A DNA stretch of 19,683 bases, taken from the NCBI GenBank assembly GCA_013003285.1, contig JABDJY010000078.1, forward strand, positions 1 to 19,683. Reading direction: 5' to 3'. The translations under genes were made by a program, and so were the position numbers. The notes under the pieces are model-generated. The model searched no databases. It was not told where the DNA came from and was given only the letters and a program-made list of their open reading frames with translations. The DNA is from Alphaproteobacteria bacterium. GTDB lineage: Bacteria > Pseudomonadota > Alphaproteobacteria > UBA6615. Positions 6,505 through 13,732 of this stretch are shown one piece after another. The first letter of the stretch is position 1. Each line of letters opens with the position of its first letter.

Positions 6505-7017
6505 ATGTCGGTCGATATTGCCGAAACCGCCGCCACGCCCGCCGATCTGCCCATCACCGATCCGATCGCTGACCCGATCAGCGAGCTTAGCGGTTACTTT
6601 TTTGAAGACCTCGAAGTCGGCATGAAGGCCGCCTATGCGCGCACCATCGGGCCGGCCGATCTGGTCATGTTCGCCGGCATCTCGGGCGATACCAACCCGA
6701 TGCATCTGAACGAGGAATACGCCGCCGCGACAATGTTCGAGGGCACCATCGCCCACGGATTTCTGTGTTCGAGCTTCATTTCCACTGTCATCGGCACCCG
6801 GCTGCCGGGACCGGGCTGCGTCTATGTGGGCCAATCCTTGAAGTTCAAGGCGCCGGTGCGCCCTGGCGATACGGTGACGGCGCGCGCCGTGATCACCGAG
6901 CTGGTCCCCGGCCGCAATCGGGCCAAGCTGCGCACCACTTGTACGGTCGGCAGCACGGTTGTCATCGAGGGTGAGGCCGACGTTCTGGTGCCGTCGCGGG
7001 CGCAGGCGGCCGAGTAA
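6505..7017 (+). CDS. MaoC-like (R)-specific enoyl-CoA hydratase
   Basis: This 170-residue hot-dog fold protein is predicted to hydrate trans-2-enoyl-CoA to (R)-3-hydroxyacyl-CoA, a step that can feed polyhydroxyalkanoate or other acyl pathways. The catalytic pair is Asp62 and His67 in AGISGDTNPMHLNEEYA, with the 5-residue spacing of the PhaJ Asp31/His36 pair. It is followed by the family's FEGTIAHGFL segment (78-87) and the SLKFKAPVRPGDTV strand (111-124). An N-terminal extension of about 30 acidic and hydrophobic residues containing three DPI units precedes the domain. GGGGA 6 bases before the ATG supports the start. It sits 63 bp upstream of ribF on the same strand. MaoC genes are found near ribF in other alphaproteobacteria, to my recollection. 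Confidence 0.85.
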   Translation: MSVDIAETAATPADLPITDPIADPISELSGYFFEDLEVGMKAAYARTIGPADLVMFAGISGDTNPMHLNEEYAAATMFEGTIAHGFLCSSFISTVIGTRLPGPGCVYVGQSLKFKAPVRPGDTVTARAVITELVPGRNRAKLRTTCTVGSTVVIEGEADVLVPSRAQAAE

Positions 7018-7080
7018 GCTGTCCGCCCGACCGCTCACCGCACTTGATATCGCGGGTGGCGGCAGGTAAATCCCGCGGTC

Positions 7081-8052
7081 ATGCGCTTATTCCGGCACAT
7101 TCCCAGCGTCCCGGCCGACGCCCGCGGCGCGGTGGTCGCGATCGGCAACTTCGATGGCCTGCACAAGGGCCATCAAGTGGTCTTAGCGGCCGCGCGCGCG
7201 CAAGCCGATGCCCTAGGGCAGCCCCTGGCGCTGATGACCTTCCGGCCCCATCCGCGCCGGTTCTTCCGGCCCGATGATGAGCCGTTCCGCTTGACGCCGT
7301 TTCGCGGCAAGGTGCGGGCGACCGCGGCATTGGGCGTCGACATCCTGCTGGTCTGTCGGTTCGATGTAAAAATGGCGAATATCACCGCCGACGCCTTTAT
7401 CGAAACGCTGCTGCACCAAGGCTTGGGCGCGTCCCATGTGGTTGTCGGCCATGATTTTGCCTTCGGCAATAAGCGCAGCGGAAATCCGGCGTTGCTGCAG
7501 GCGAGGGGCGCCGAACTGGGGTTCGGCGTGACCGTCGTCGGGCCCGCCAAAGACACCAACGAAGAGATTTATTCCTCGTCTGTCATCCGGCAATCGCTGC
7601 AGGATGGCCAGCCTCAGCGGGCGGCGGCATTGCTCGGTCGGTTGTGGGAGATCGAGGGTCGGGTTTTATCCGGCGACCAGCGGGGCCGAACCATTGGGTT
7701 CCCCACCGCCAATATCGATCCGGGCGAATATGTGCTGCCGGCGTATGGGGTCTATTCGGTGCGGGCCGGGGTGACCAAAGGCGACGATACCGAATGGTTC
7801 GATGGGGTCGCTAATTTGGGGGTGCGTCCCACGGTCGATGGCCATCGGCTGTTGCTCGAGACCCATCTGTTCGATTTCGCCGGCGATCTGTATGGCAAAT
7901 ATCTGCGGGTCGCCCTGGTCGAACATCTGCGTCCGGAGCGGAAATTCGAGAGTTTCGATGCCCTAAAACAGCAAATCGCCGTCGATAGCGAGCAAGCGCG
8001 CGAAAATCTCGCCGATTACGCAGCGAAATCGGGCGATTCAGTCGCAATTTAG
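7081..8052 (+). CDS. ribF: Bifunctional riboflavin kinase/FMN adenylyltransferase RibF
   Basis: RibF phosphorylates riboflavin to FMN and adenylylates FMN to FAD in the cytoplasm. The 323-residue length is normal. The N-terminal FAD synthetase domain has the nucleotidyltransferase motif GNFDGLHKGHQ (22-32), TFRPHPRRFF (53-62), VVGHDFAFGNKRSG (120-133) and the SSSVIRQSL segment. The C-terminal riboflavin kinase domain has GRVLSGDQRGRTIGFPTANI, YGVYSVRAG, GVANLGVRPTV and the closing LRPERKFESFDAL. The start ATG at 7081 gives the family N-terminus (MRLFRHIP), but there is no ribosome site at normal distance; the nearest, GGCAGG, is 14 bases away inside a possible hairpin (7051-7077). An intrinsic terminator follows the stop codon. 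Confidence 0.96.
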   Translation: MRLFRHIPSVPADARGAVVAIGNFDGLHKGHQVVLAAARAQADALGQPLALMTFRPHPRRFFRPDDEPFRLTPFRGKVRATAALGVDILLVCRFDVKMANITADAFIETLLHQGLGASHVVVGHDFAFGNKRSGNPALLQARGAELGFGVTVVGPAKDTNEEIYSSSVIRQSLQDGQPQRAAALLGRLWEIEGRVLSGDQRGRTIGFPTANIDPGEYVLPAYGVYSVRAGVTKGDDTEWFDGVANLGVRPTVDGHRLLLETHLFDFAGDLYGKYLRVALVEHLRPERKFESFDALKQQIAVDSEQARENLADYAAKSGDSVAI

Positions 8053-8072
8053 GTAATATTAGCGCATATGCG

Positions 8073-8099
8073 GCGGGAACCTGATGGTTGCCCGCTTTT
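8073..8099 (+). terminator. Rho-independent terminator after ribF
   Basis: A hairpin pairs GCGGGAACC (8073-8081) with GGTT-G-CCCGC (8086-8095): nine base pairs with one bulged G and loop TGAT. It is directly followed by TTTT (8096-8099). It begins 20 bp after the ribF stop codon and is the clearest intrinsic terminator in the window. Confidence 0.75.
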
Positions 8100-8116
8100 G
8101 TTGAGGGCACTATAAG
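8088..8116 (+). promoter_or_regulatory. ileS: Predicted ileS promoter
   Basis: TTGCCC (8088-8093) and TATAAG (8111-8116) are exactly 17 bp apart (4/6 and 5/6 matches to sigma-70), placing the transcript start about 45 bp before the ileS ATG. The -35 box lies inside the 3' arm of the ribF terminator hairpin, so terminator and promoter share DNA. Confidence 0.5.
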
Positions 8117-8168
8117 CCAGCCCGATTGGCGTCGTCATATGGTCAGGCGCCGGTTCGAAGGATTCCTA

Positions 8169-11009
8169 ATGGCAACCGATTATAAAGATACGGTTTTTTT
8201 ACCGTCGACCGAATTTCCAATGCGCGCCGGCTTGGCCAAGAAAGAGCCGGAACTGCTCGCCCGTTGGGCGGCGATGGATCTGTTTGCCAAACAGCGCGAA
8301 GCCTCAAGGGGCCAAGAGAAGTTCATCCTTCACGATGGGCCGCCCTACGCCAACGGCAATCTGCATATCGGTCATGCGCTGAATAAGATCTTGAAGGACG
8401 TCATCAACCGCTCGCAGCAGATGATGGGCAAGGACGCCAACTATGTGCCGGGCTGGGATTGTCATGGCCTGCCGATCGAATGGAAGGTCGAAGAGAAATA
8501 CCGCGCCGCTGGCCGCAATAAGGACGAGGTGCCGGTTCTCGAGTTCCGTCAGGAATGCCGCGAGTTCGCCCAGCATTGGGTCGAGGTGCAGTCGGAAGAG
8601 TTTCAGCGCCTCGGCGTGATCGGCGATTGGGCCAACCCGTATATGACGATGACCCGTCACGCTGAGGCGCAGATCGCCCGCGAGATCGGCAAGTTCGCCA
8701 TGAACGGTGGGCTCTATCGCGGCGCGCGGCCCGTGCTGTGGTCGGTTGTCGAACGCACCGCGCTGGCCGATGCCGAGGTTGAATATGAAGACCATAAATC
8801 GCCGACCATCTATGTGCGCTTTCCCGTCGTAGACGCGAAACTGCCGGCGCTGGAAGGCGCGGGGGTGGTGATCTGGACGACGACCCCATGGACCATCCCG
8901 GGCAACCGCGCCATCTCTTTCGGCGACAGCATCGACTATGTGGTCTTCGACGTGACCGAAGTCGGCGAGGGCGCCGTCGCCAAGGTGGGCGACCGGCTGG
9001 TCGCCGCGGTGGAACTGCTCGAGGCATTCCGCAGCGATTGCGGGCTGGACGGTATTTCCGAAGTGGCCCGGATCAAGGGTGCGGAGCTTGCGGGCACGGT
9101 CTGCGCCCATCCGCTGCGCGGCCAGGATTTCGATTTCGATGTGCCGCTATACGCCGGCGATTTTGTCACCACCGAAACCGGCACCGGCTTCGTTCACATC
9201 GCGCCGAGCCATGGCGAAGACGATTACCGGCTGGGCCTGGCCCACAACCTGCCGATGCCCGATATGGTCGATGAGGATGGCAGCTATTACGACCATGTGC
9301 CGCTATTCGCCGGCATGGTGGTGCTGACCGATGACGGCAAGGACGGCAACGCCAATGGCGGCGTGATCAAGGCGCTGATCGGCGCCGGCCAGTTGCTGGC
9401 CAAGGGCAGCCTGCGCCATTCCTATCCCCATTCCTGGCGCTCCAAGGCGCCGCTGATTTTTCGCAACACCTCGCAGTGGTTCATCTCGATGGAGGATACC
9501 GCGCTGCGCGACAAGGCGTTGGCGGCGATCGACGAGACCCGCTTTGTACCGCCGGCCGGCAAGACCCGGCTGCGCTCGATGATCGAGAGCCGACCCGATT
9601 GGTGCATTTCGCGCCAGCGCGCCTGGGGGGTGCCGATCCCGGTGTTCGTCGAGAAAAAGACCGGCGAGTTGCTGCGCGATCAGGCGGTGTTCGACCGGGT
9701 CGCGGAGGCGTTCGAGGCCGAGGGCGGTGATGCCTGGTTCTCGAGCCCGGCCTCGCGCTTTCTTGGCAACGAATACGATGCCGATGCCTATGAACAGGTC
9801 TCCGATATCGTCGAGGTTTGGTTCGAGTCCGGCTCGACCCACAGCTTCGTCTTGGAAGACCGGCCCGAATTACAGTGGCCGGCGTCGCTCTATCTCGAAG
9901 GCTCCGACCAGCATCGCGGCTGGTTCCATTCCTCGCTGTTGGAATCGGCGGGCACGCGCGGCCGTGCCCCCTATGACGCGGTGCTGACCCATGGCTTCGT
10001 GATGGCCGAAGACGGCCGTAAAATGTCGAAATCCCTGGGCAATGTGGTCGCGCCGCAAAAGGTTTTAGAGCAATCCGGCGCCGATATTCTGCGCCTCTGG
10101 GTGGTGAGTTCGGACTATTCCGAGGATTTGCGGATCGGTCCGGAAATCTTAAAACACCAGTCCGATCTGTATCGCCGGATCCGCAACACTTTGCGCTTTA
10201 TGCTGGGCAGTCTAGATGGGTTTGACGCGGCCGAACGGGTTCCGGTGGCCGAGATGCCCGAGCTCGAACGATGGGTGCTGCACCGCATCTGGGAGCTCGA
10301 CCAGCTGGTGCGTCAAAGCGTCGATGATTTCGAATTTCATGCGCTGTGGACCGCCTTGCACAATTTCTGTGCGGTTGAGTTGTCGGCCTTCTATTTCGAT
10401 ATCCGCAAAGACGGGCTCTATTGCGATCCGGTGGACTCGGTTTCGCGCCGGGCCTGCCGCATGGTGCTCGATATTTTGTTCGATCACCTGACCGCCTGGC
10501 TAGCGCCGATCCTGTGTTTCACGGCCGAGGAGGCCTGGTTGTCGCGCAACGGTAGCGATGGCGACGAGAGCGTTCATTTACGCACCTTCCCGCAGGTCGA
10601 TGAAAGCTGGCGCGACGATGCGCTGGCCGCGAAGTGGGAAAAGGTGCGCCGTCTGCGCCGGGTCGTTACCGGCGCGCTGGAAATCGAGCGAGCGGAAAAG
10701 CGCATTGGATCGAGCCTGCAGGCAGCACCGGATGTCTATGCCGACGATGACACGGTCGCGGCCATGGCCGGGGTCGATTTGGCGGAAATTTCGATCACTT
10801 CGGCGGCGACATTGATTGCCGGTGCGCCGCCGGCCGGTTCGTTTAGCCTGGAAGATGTGCCGGGTATCGGCGTTGTGCCGAAACTCGCCGACGGCGGAAA
10901 ATGTGCGCGGTGCTGGCAGATTCTTCCCGATGTGGGTACCCACGGCCATGATGAGATTTGCGGCCGGTGCGCGGCCGCGGTGGAAAAATTACCCGACGCA
11001 GCGGAATAG
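8169..11009 (+). CDS. ileS: Isoleucyl-tRNA synthetase
   Basis: This class I aminoacyl-tRNA synthetase charges tRNA-Ile in the cytoplasm. The 946 residues are the usual length of the bacterial IleS1 form. The catalytic HIGH motif is at 66-69 (YANGNLHIGHALNK). YVPGWDCHGLPIEWKVE follows near 92-108. The editing (CP1) domain carries the WTTTPWTIPGNRAI threonine-rich motif. WCISRQRAWGVPIPVF lies ahead of KMSKS at 618-622 (GRKMSKSLGN). A C-terminal zinc finger has Cys912, Cys915, Cys931 and Cys934. The ATG at 8169 is preceded by GAAGGA 6 bases upstream. A longer in-frame TTG start at 8088 is rejected because it would begin inside the terminator hairpin. lspA follows after 16 bp, so the two are likely one operon. 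Confidence 0.97.
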   Translation: MATDYKDTVFLPSTEFPMRAGLAKKEPELLARWAAMDLFAKQREASRGQEKFILHDGPPYANGNLHIGHALNKILKDVINRSQQMMGKDANYVPGWDCHGLPIEWKVEEKYRAAGRNKDEVPVLEFRQECREFAQHWVEVQSEEFQRLGVIGDWANPYMTMTRHAEAQIAREIGKFAMNGGLYRGARPVLWSVVERTALADAEVEYEDHKSPTIYVRFPVVDAKLPALEGAGVVIWTTTPWTIPGNRAISFGDSIDYVVFDVTEVGEGAVAKVGDRLVAAVELLEAFRSDCGLDGISEVARIKGAELAGTVCAHPLRGQDFDFDVPLYAGDFVTTETGTGFVHIAPSHGEDDYRLGLAHNLPMPDMVDEDGSYYDHVPLFAGMVVLTDDGKDGNANGGVIKALIGAGQLLAKGSLRHSYPHSWRSKAPLIFRNTSQWFISMEDTALRDKALAAIDETRFVPPAGKTRLRSMIESRPDWCISRQRAWGVPIPVFVEKKTGELLRDQAVFDRVAEAFEAEGGDAWFSSPASRFLGNEYDADAYEQVSDIVEVWFESGSTHSFVLEDRPELQWPASLYLEGSDQHRGWFHSSLLESAGTRGRAPYDAVLTHGFVMAEDGRKMSKSLGNVVAPQKVLEQSGADILRLWVVSSDYSEDLRIGPEILKHQSDLYRRIRNTLRFMLGSLDGFDAAERVPVAEMPELERWVLHRIWELDQLVRQSVDDFEFHALWTALHNFCAVELSAFYFDIRKDGLYCDPVDSVSRRACRMVLDILFDHLTAWLAPILCFTAEEAWLSRNGSDGDESVHLRTFPQVDESWRDDALAAKWEKVRRLRRVVTGALEIERAEKRIGSSLQAAPDVYADDDTVAAMAGVDLAEISITSAATLIAGAPPAGSFSLEDVPGIGVVPKLADGGKCARCWQILPDVGTHGHDEICGRCAAAVEKLPDAAE

Positions 11010-11025
11010 CGGATAGGATCGAAGG

Positions 11026-11496
11026 ATGCAGCGCTGGGCGCTAATATTCATCGTCGTGATCACGGTTCTGGATCAGATCACCAAGCAGATCATGATCGGG
11101 CTTGTGTTCGAGCCGCCTCGTGTCATCGAAGTCACATCCTTTTTCAGATTGGTGCCGGTGCGCAATACCGGCATCAGCTTCGGGCTTTTCGGTGCCGATA
11201 GCGACACGGCCCGCTGGGTGCTGGTGGCGTTGGCCGTTGTCATCATGATAGCGCTGGTGATCTGGCTGGTGCGCGCGGGCAGCGCTTATATTACCGTCGC
11301 GCTGGTGATGGTGATCGGCGGCGCGGCGAGCAATGTGATTGACCGGGCGCTATCCGGCGCGGTCATCGATTTTCTCGACTTCCACGTGGCCGGCGTCCAT
11401 TGGCCAGCATTCAATCTTGCCGATAGCCTGATCGTCCTGGGCACGGCCATGCTATTGTATGACGGCTTGTTTGGTCCGGCGCGCGCGCTAAGATAG
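11026..11496 (+). CDS. lspA: Lipoprotein signal peptidase LspA
   Basis: This inner-membrane aspartic protease (signal peptidase II) removes the signal peptide of diacylglyceryl-modified prolipoproteins. The 156-residue protein has four hydrophobic segments (about 4-25, 64-83, 88-107 and 130-147). The catalytic aspartates are Asp115 in GAVIDFLDFH and Asp133 in PAFNLADS. The conserved NTGISFGLF (48-55) corresponds to the family's NxGxxF segment. TAGGA 7 bases upstream supports the ATG. It lies 16 bp after ileS, a very common arrangement, and 51 bp before a gene for a lipoprotein that should be one of its own substrates. Confidence 0.96.
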   Translation: MQRWALIFIVVITVLDQITKQIMIGLVFEPPRVIEVTSFFRLVPVRNTGISFGLFGADSDTARWVLVALAVVIMIALVIWLVRAGSAYITVALVMVIGGAASNVIDRALSGAVIDFLDFHVAGVHWPAFNLADSLIVLGTAMLLYDGLFGPARALR

Positions 11497-11547
11497 GCGC
11501 GTTTGTCGATGAGGGTCGTAACGAAATACTCAACGGAGTAAGTTGTC

Positions 11548-12204
11548 ATGGGACGATCTGTCCAATCCAACAAATCGGCGACGCTAGGTGCGGTATCACC
11601 TGCGCGGTTGTTACACTGCCCGCGGCCGGTCCTATTGATGTTCGGTGCCGCCTTGATCCTGTCCTCGTGTGGGGATTCGACCAAACGCGCACTGGGCTTG
11701 TCGCGCACCGCACCGGATGAATTTGCCGTGGTCAAACGCGCGCCGCTTTCGCAGCCGCCCGACTTTAAGCTCCGCCCGCCGCGTCCCGGCGCCGAGCGGC
11801 CGGGTGTCGCTACCCCGCGCGAACAGGCGCGTGAAGCGATTTTCCGGGGCGACCAAGCCGATGCGACCCAAATACGACGCGAGGGCCCGTCAACGACGGC
11901 GGCGCCGCAAGAGGCGGTGAGCCAGCGCTCGTCTGGTGAATCGGCGTTTCTGGCCCGGGCCGGTGCTGACAATATCGATCCCGATATTCGCAGCAAGGTT
12001 GACCGCGAAGCCTCGTTATTGGCCGACGCTGATGTGAACTTTGTCCAGAAATTGCTGAATTTTAAGCCCGATAATGACGAAGTCGTCGATGCCGCGGCCG
12101 AAGCACGGCGTTTGCGGGAAAATCAGGCCCTCGGCCGGCCGGCGACCGAAGGCGATACGCCGTTGATCGAGCGCAAAACAAACCAATTGTTCAAAATTTT
12201 CTAG
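11548..12204 (+). CDS. DUF3035 lipoprotein (BamF-like annotation)
   Basis: This is a 218-residue predicted outer-membrane lipoprotein. A long basic n-region is followed by a hydrophobic stretch and the lipobox LSSC with lipidated Cys41 (ILSSCGDSTK). The mature part opens with the family signature APDEFAVVKRAPLSQPPDF and a proline-rich LRPPRPG. Alanine- and arginine-rich low-complexity sequence comes next, then a C-terminal helical region near 140-218. DUF3035 proteins are restricted to alphaproteobacteria; some databases label them as a BAM-complex subunit, BamF, which I recall but cannot confirm here. CGGAG lies 9 bases before the ATG. Position after lspA and before two exported M16 proteins suggests an envelope role. 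Confidence 0.8.
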   Translation: MGRSVQSNKSATLGAVSPARLLHCPRPVLLMFGAALILSSCGDSTKRALGLSRTAPDEFAVVKRAPLSQPPDFKLRPPRPGAERPGVATPREQAREAIFRGDQADATQIRREGPSTTAAPQEAVSQRSSGESAFLARAGADNIDPDIRSKVDREASLLADADVNFVQKLLNFKPDNDEVVDAAAEARRLRENQALGRPATEGDTPLIERKTNQLFKIF

Positions 12205-12342
12205 TACCACTCTCGTATCGGTGAACCGACGCGCTTCGACGTTGCAGGCGATCTCGCGGCAATGTGAGTGAACGCGTTTGATTTCGCGTTGCGTACGCGT
12301 GCGAAACCGCCATATGTGAACGGCATGATTTGGGAGACGAAA

Positions 12343-13731
12343 GTGCGAAATCGTAGCAAAACGAATTGGCGCGGACGGGTTTGGCCGGCCATCGGCGGCA
12401 GCCTCACGGCCATATTCCTGTTTACCGGCATTGCCGCACAACCTGCCGATGCCCAGATATTCAACCCGACGACCTATACGCTCGACAATGGTCTGCGGGT
12501 CGTCGTCATCGAAAACCACCGCGCGCCGGTGGTGACCCATATGGTCTGGTACAATGTGGGCGCCGCCGATGAGCCGCCGGGCAAGTCGGGGATCGCACAC
12601 TTCCTCGAACATCTCATGTTCAAGGGCACTAAAAAGCGCGCGTCGGGCGAGTTTTCCGATATCATCGCGCGTAACGGCGGCCGGGAGAACGCCTTTACCA
12701 GCCAGGATTATACCGGCTATTTCCAAAGCATCGCTGCCGACCGGCTGCCGCTCATGATGGAGTTGGAAGCCGACCGTATGACCGGGCTGGTTTTAACCGA
12801 TGACATTATCCAGCCCGAACGCCAGGTGGTGATCGAAGAGCGCCGGTCGCGCACCGACAGCAGCCCGCGTGCGCTTCTCAACGAACAGGTCACCGCCGCG
12901 ACCTACAGCAACCACCCCTATCGCCTGCCGGTGATCGGCTGGGAACACGAGATCAGCGCCTTGACGCTCGACGAAATCGTTGATTTTTATAACACTTGGT
13001 ACGCCCCCAATAACGCGGTCCTGGTGGTGTCGGGCGATGTCGAGCCGGAAGAGGTTCGCGCCCTGGCGGAAAAATATTACGGCCCGATCCCGGCCAAGAC
13101 ATTGCCGCCGCGGGTGCGGCCGAGCGAACCGCCCCAGCATGCGCCGCGCGAAGTCGTGTTGCGCGACGCGCGGGTTGATCAGCCAAGCTGGTCGCGCCGT
13201 TGGTTGGCGCCGAGCTATGTTTCCGGCGAGACGGAACATGTCTACGCCTTGGAAGTTCTGGCCCAAGTTCTCGGCGGCGGGTCGTCGAGCCGGCTCTATT
13301 CCTCCCTGGTGATCGATCAGGCATTGGCTGTGTCCGCCGGCGCCTGGTATTCGCCCGACAATCTCGACCTGACAACCTTCGGCATGGGCGTCAGCCCGCG
13401 GCCTGGGGTCGATGTCGATAAGCTGACGACTGCGTTGGAAGAACAGGTCGCGCGGTTCCTGGAAACCGGCGCCACGGCCGAAGAGGTCGAACGGGCCAAG
13501 CAGCGTTTGGTCGACAGTGCGGTGTTCGCCCGTGACAGCTTGGGCACCCCGGCGCGCATTTTTGGCGCCGCGCTGACGACGGGCCAGTCGGTCGAGGATG
13601 TGGAGCAATGGCCCAACCGCATTTCCGCCGTCACGGTCGAGCAGGTGAACGCGGCGGCGCGCGCCATATTGCGCCCCGAGACGTCGACCACGGGAATATT
13701 GTTGCCGCTCGGCAAAGATGGGAGATCCTAG
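12343..13731 (+). CDS. M16 zinc peptidase, catalytic subunit (exported)
   Basis: This is a 462-residue M16B (pitrilysin/MPP-like) metallopeptidase with a cleavable signal peptide: basic n-region RNRSKTNWRGR, then a hydrophobic core ending in QPADA before Gln. The inverted zinc motif HFLEH is at 86-90 (His86, Glu89, His90). Glu166, 76 residues after His90 as in mitochondrial processing peptidase, is the probable third ligand. NAFTSQDYTGYF and EERRSRTDSSPRALL are also typical. The C-terminal half lacks the REKRGLAYS-type segment, which is in the next gene's product. The start is GTG at 12343, supported by GGGAG 6 bases upstream and by the signal peptide it creates; an in-frame GTG at 12268 and ATG at 12325 are less likely. 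The gene is separated by one base from the second M16 gene. Confidence 0.9.
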   Translation: MRNRSKTNWRGRVWPAIGGSLTAIFLFTGIAAQPADAQIFNPTTYTLDNGLRVVVIENHRAPVVTHMVWYNVGAADEPPGKSGIAHFLEHLMFKGTKKRASGEFSDIIARNGGRENAFTSQDYTGYFQSIAADRLPLMMELEADRMTGLVLTDDIIQPERQVVIEERRSRTDSSPRALLNEQVTAATYSNHPYRLPVIGWEHEISALTLDEIVDFYNTWYAPNNAVLVVSGDVEPEEVRALAEKYYGPIPAKTLPPRVRPSEPPQHAPREVVLRDARVDQPSWSRRWLAPSYVSGETEHVYALEVLAQVLGGGSSSRLYSSLVIDQALAVSAGAWYSPDNLDLTTFGMGVSPRPGVDVDKLTTALEEQVARFLETGATAEEVERAKQRLVDSAVFARDSLGTPARIFGAALTTGQSVEDVEQWPNRISAVTVEQVNAAARAILRPETSTTGILLPLGKDGRS

Positions 13732-13732
13732 G

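Noticed and set aside
6545..6585. Short tandem repeat encoding three DPI units in the MaoC N-terminus
   Set aside because: The units are imperfect and only three long, in a variable N-terminal tail; this is not a meaningful repeat array.
8150..8168. GGTTCGAAGG in the ileS leader, resembling a tRNA T-loop
   Set aside because: The flanking bases cannot form the 5-bp T-stem and no acceptor or anticodon stem is present. GAAGGA here is the ileS ribosome site.
8053..8168. Possible T-box riboswitch ahead of ileS
   Set aside because: No T-box sequence or specifier stem is visible; the hairpin present is a terminator placed directly after ribF, and T-boxes are mainly a Gram-positive device.
8304..9110. 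Long minus-strand open frames opposite ileS and other core genes
   Set aside because: They are typical antisense shadows of high-GC genes, with no family similarity, while the plus-strand genes are unambiguous.
12282..12306. TTTCGC/GCGAAA arms around GCGTACGC before the first M16 gene
   Set aside because: The outer arms and the central palindrome do not share one axis of symmetry, so a real operator is doubtful.
12268..12342. Longer N-terminus for the first M16 protein (GTG at 12268 or ATG at 12325)
   Set aside because: Neither has a good ribosome site, and the GTG at 12343 has GGGAG at 6 bases and gives a clean signal peptide.
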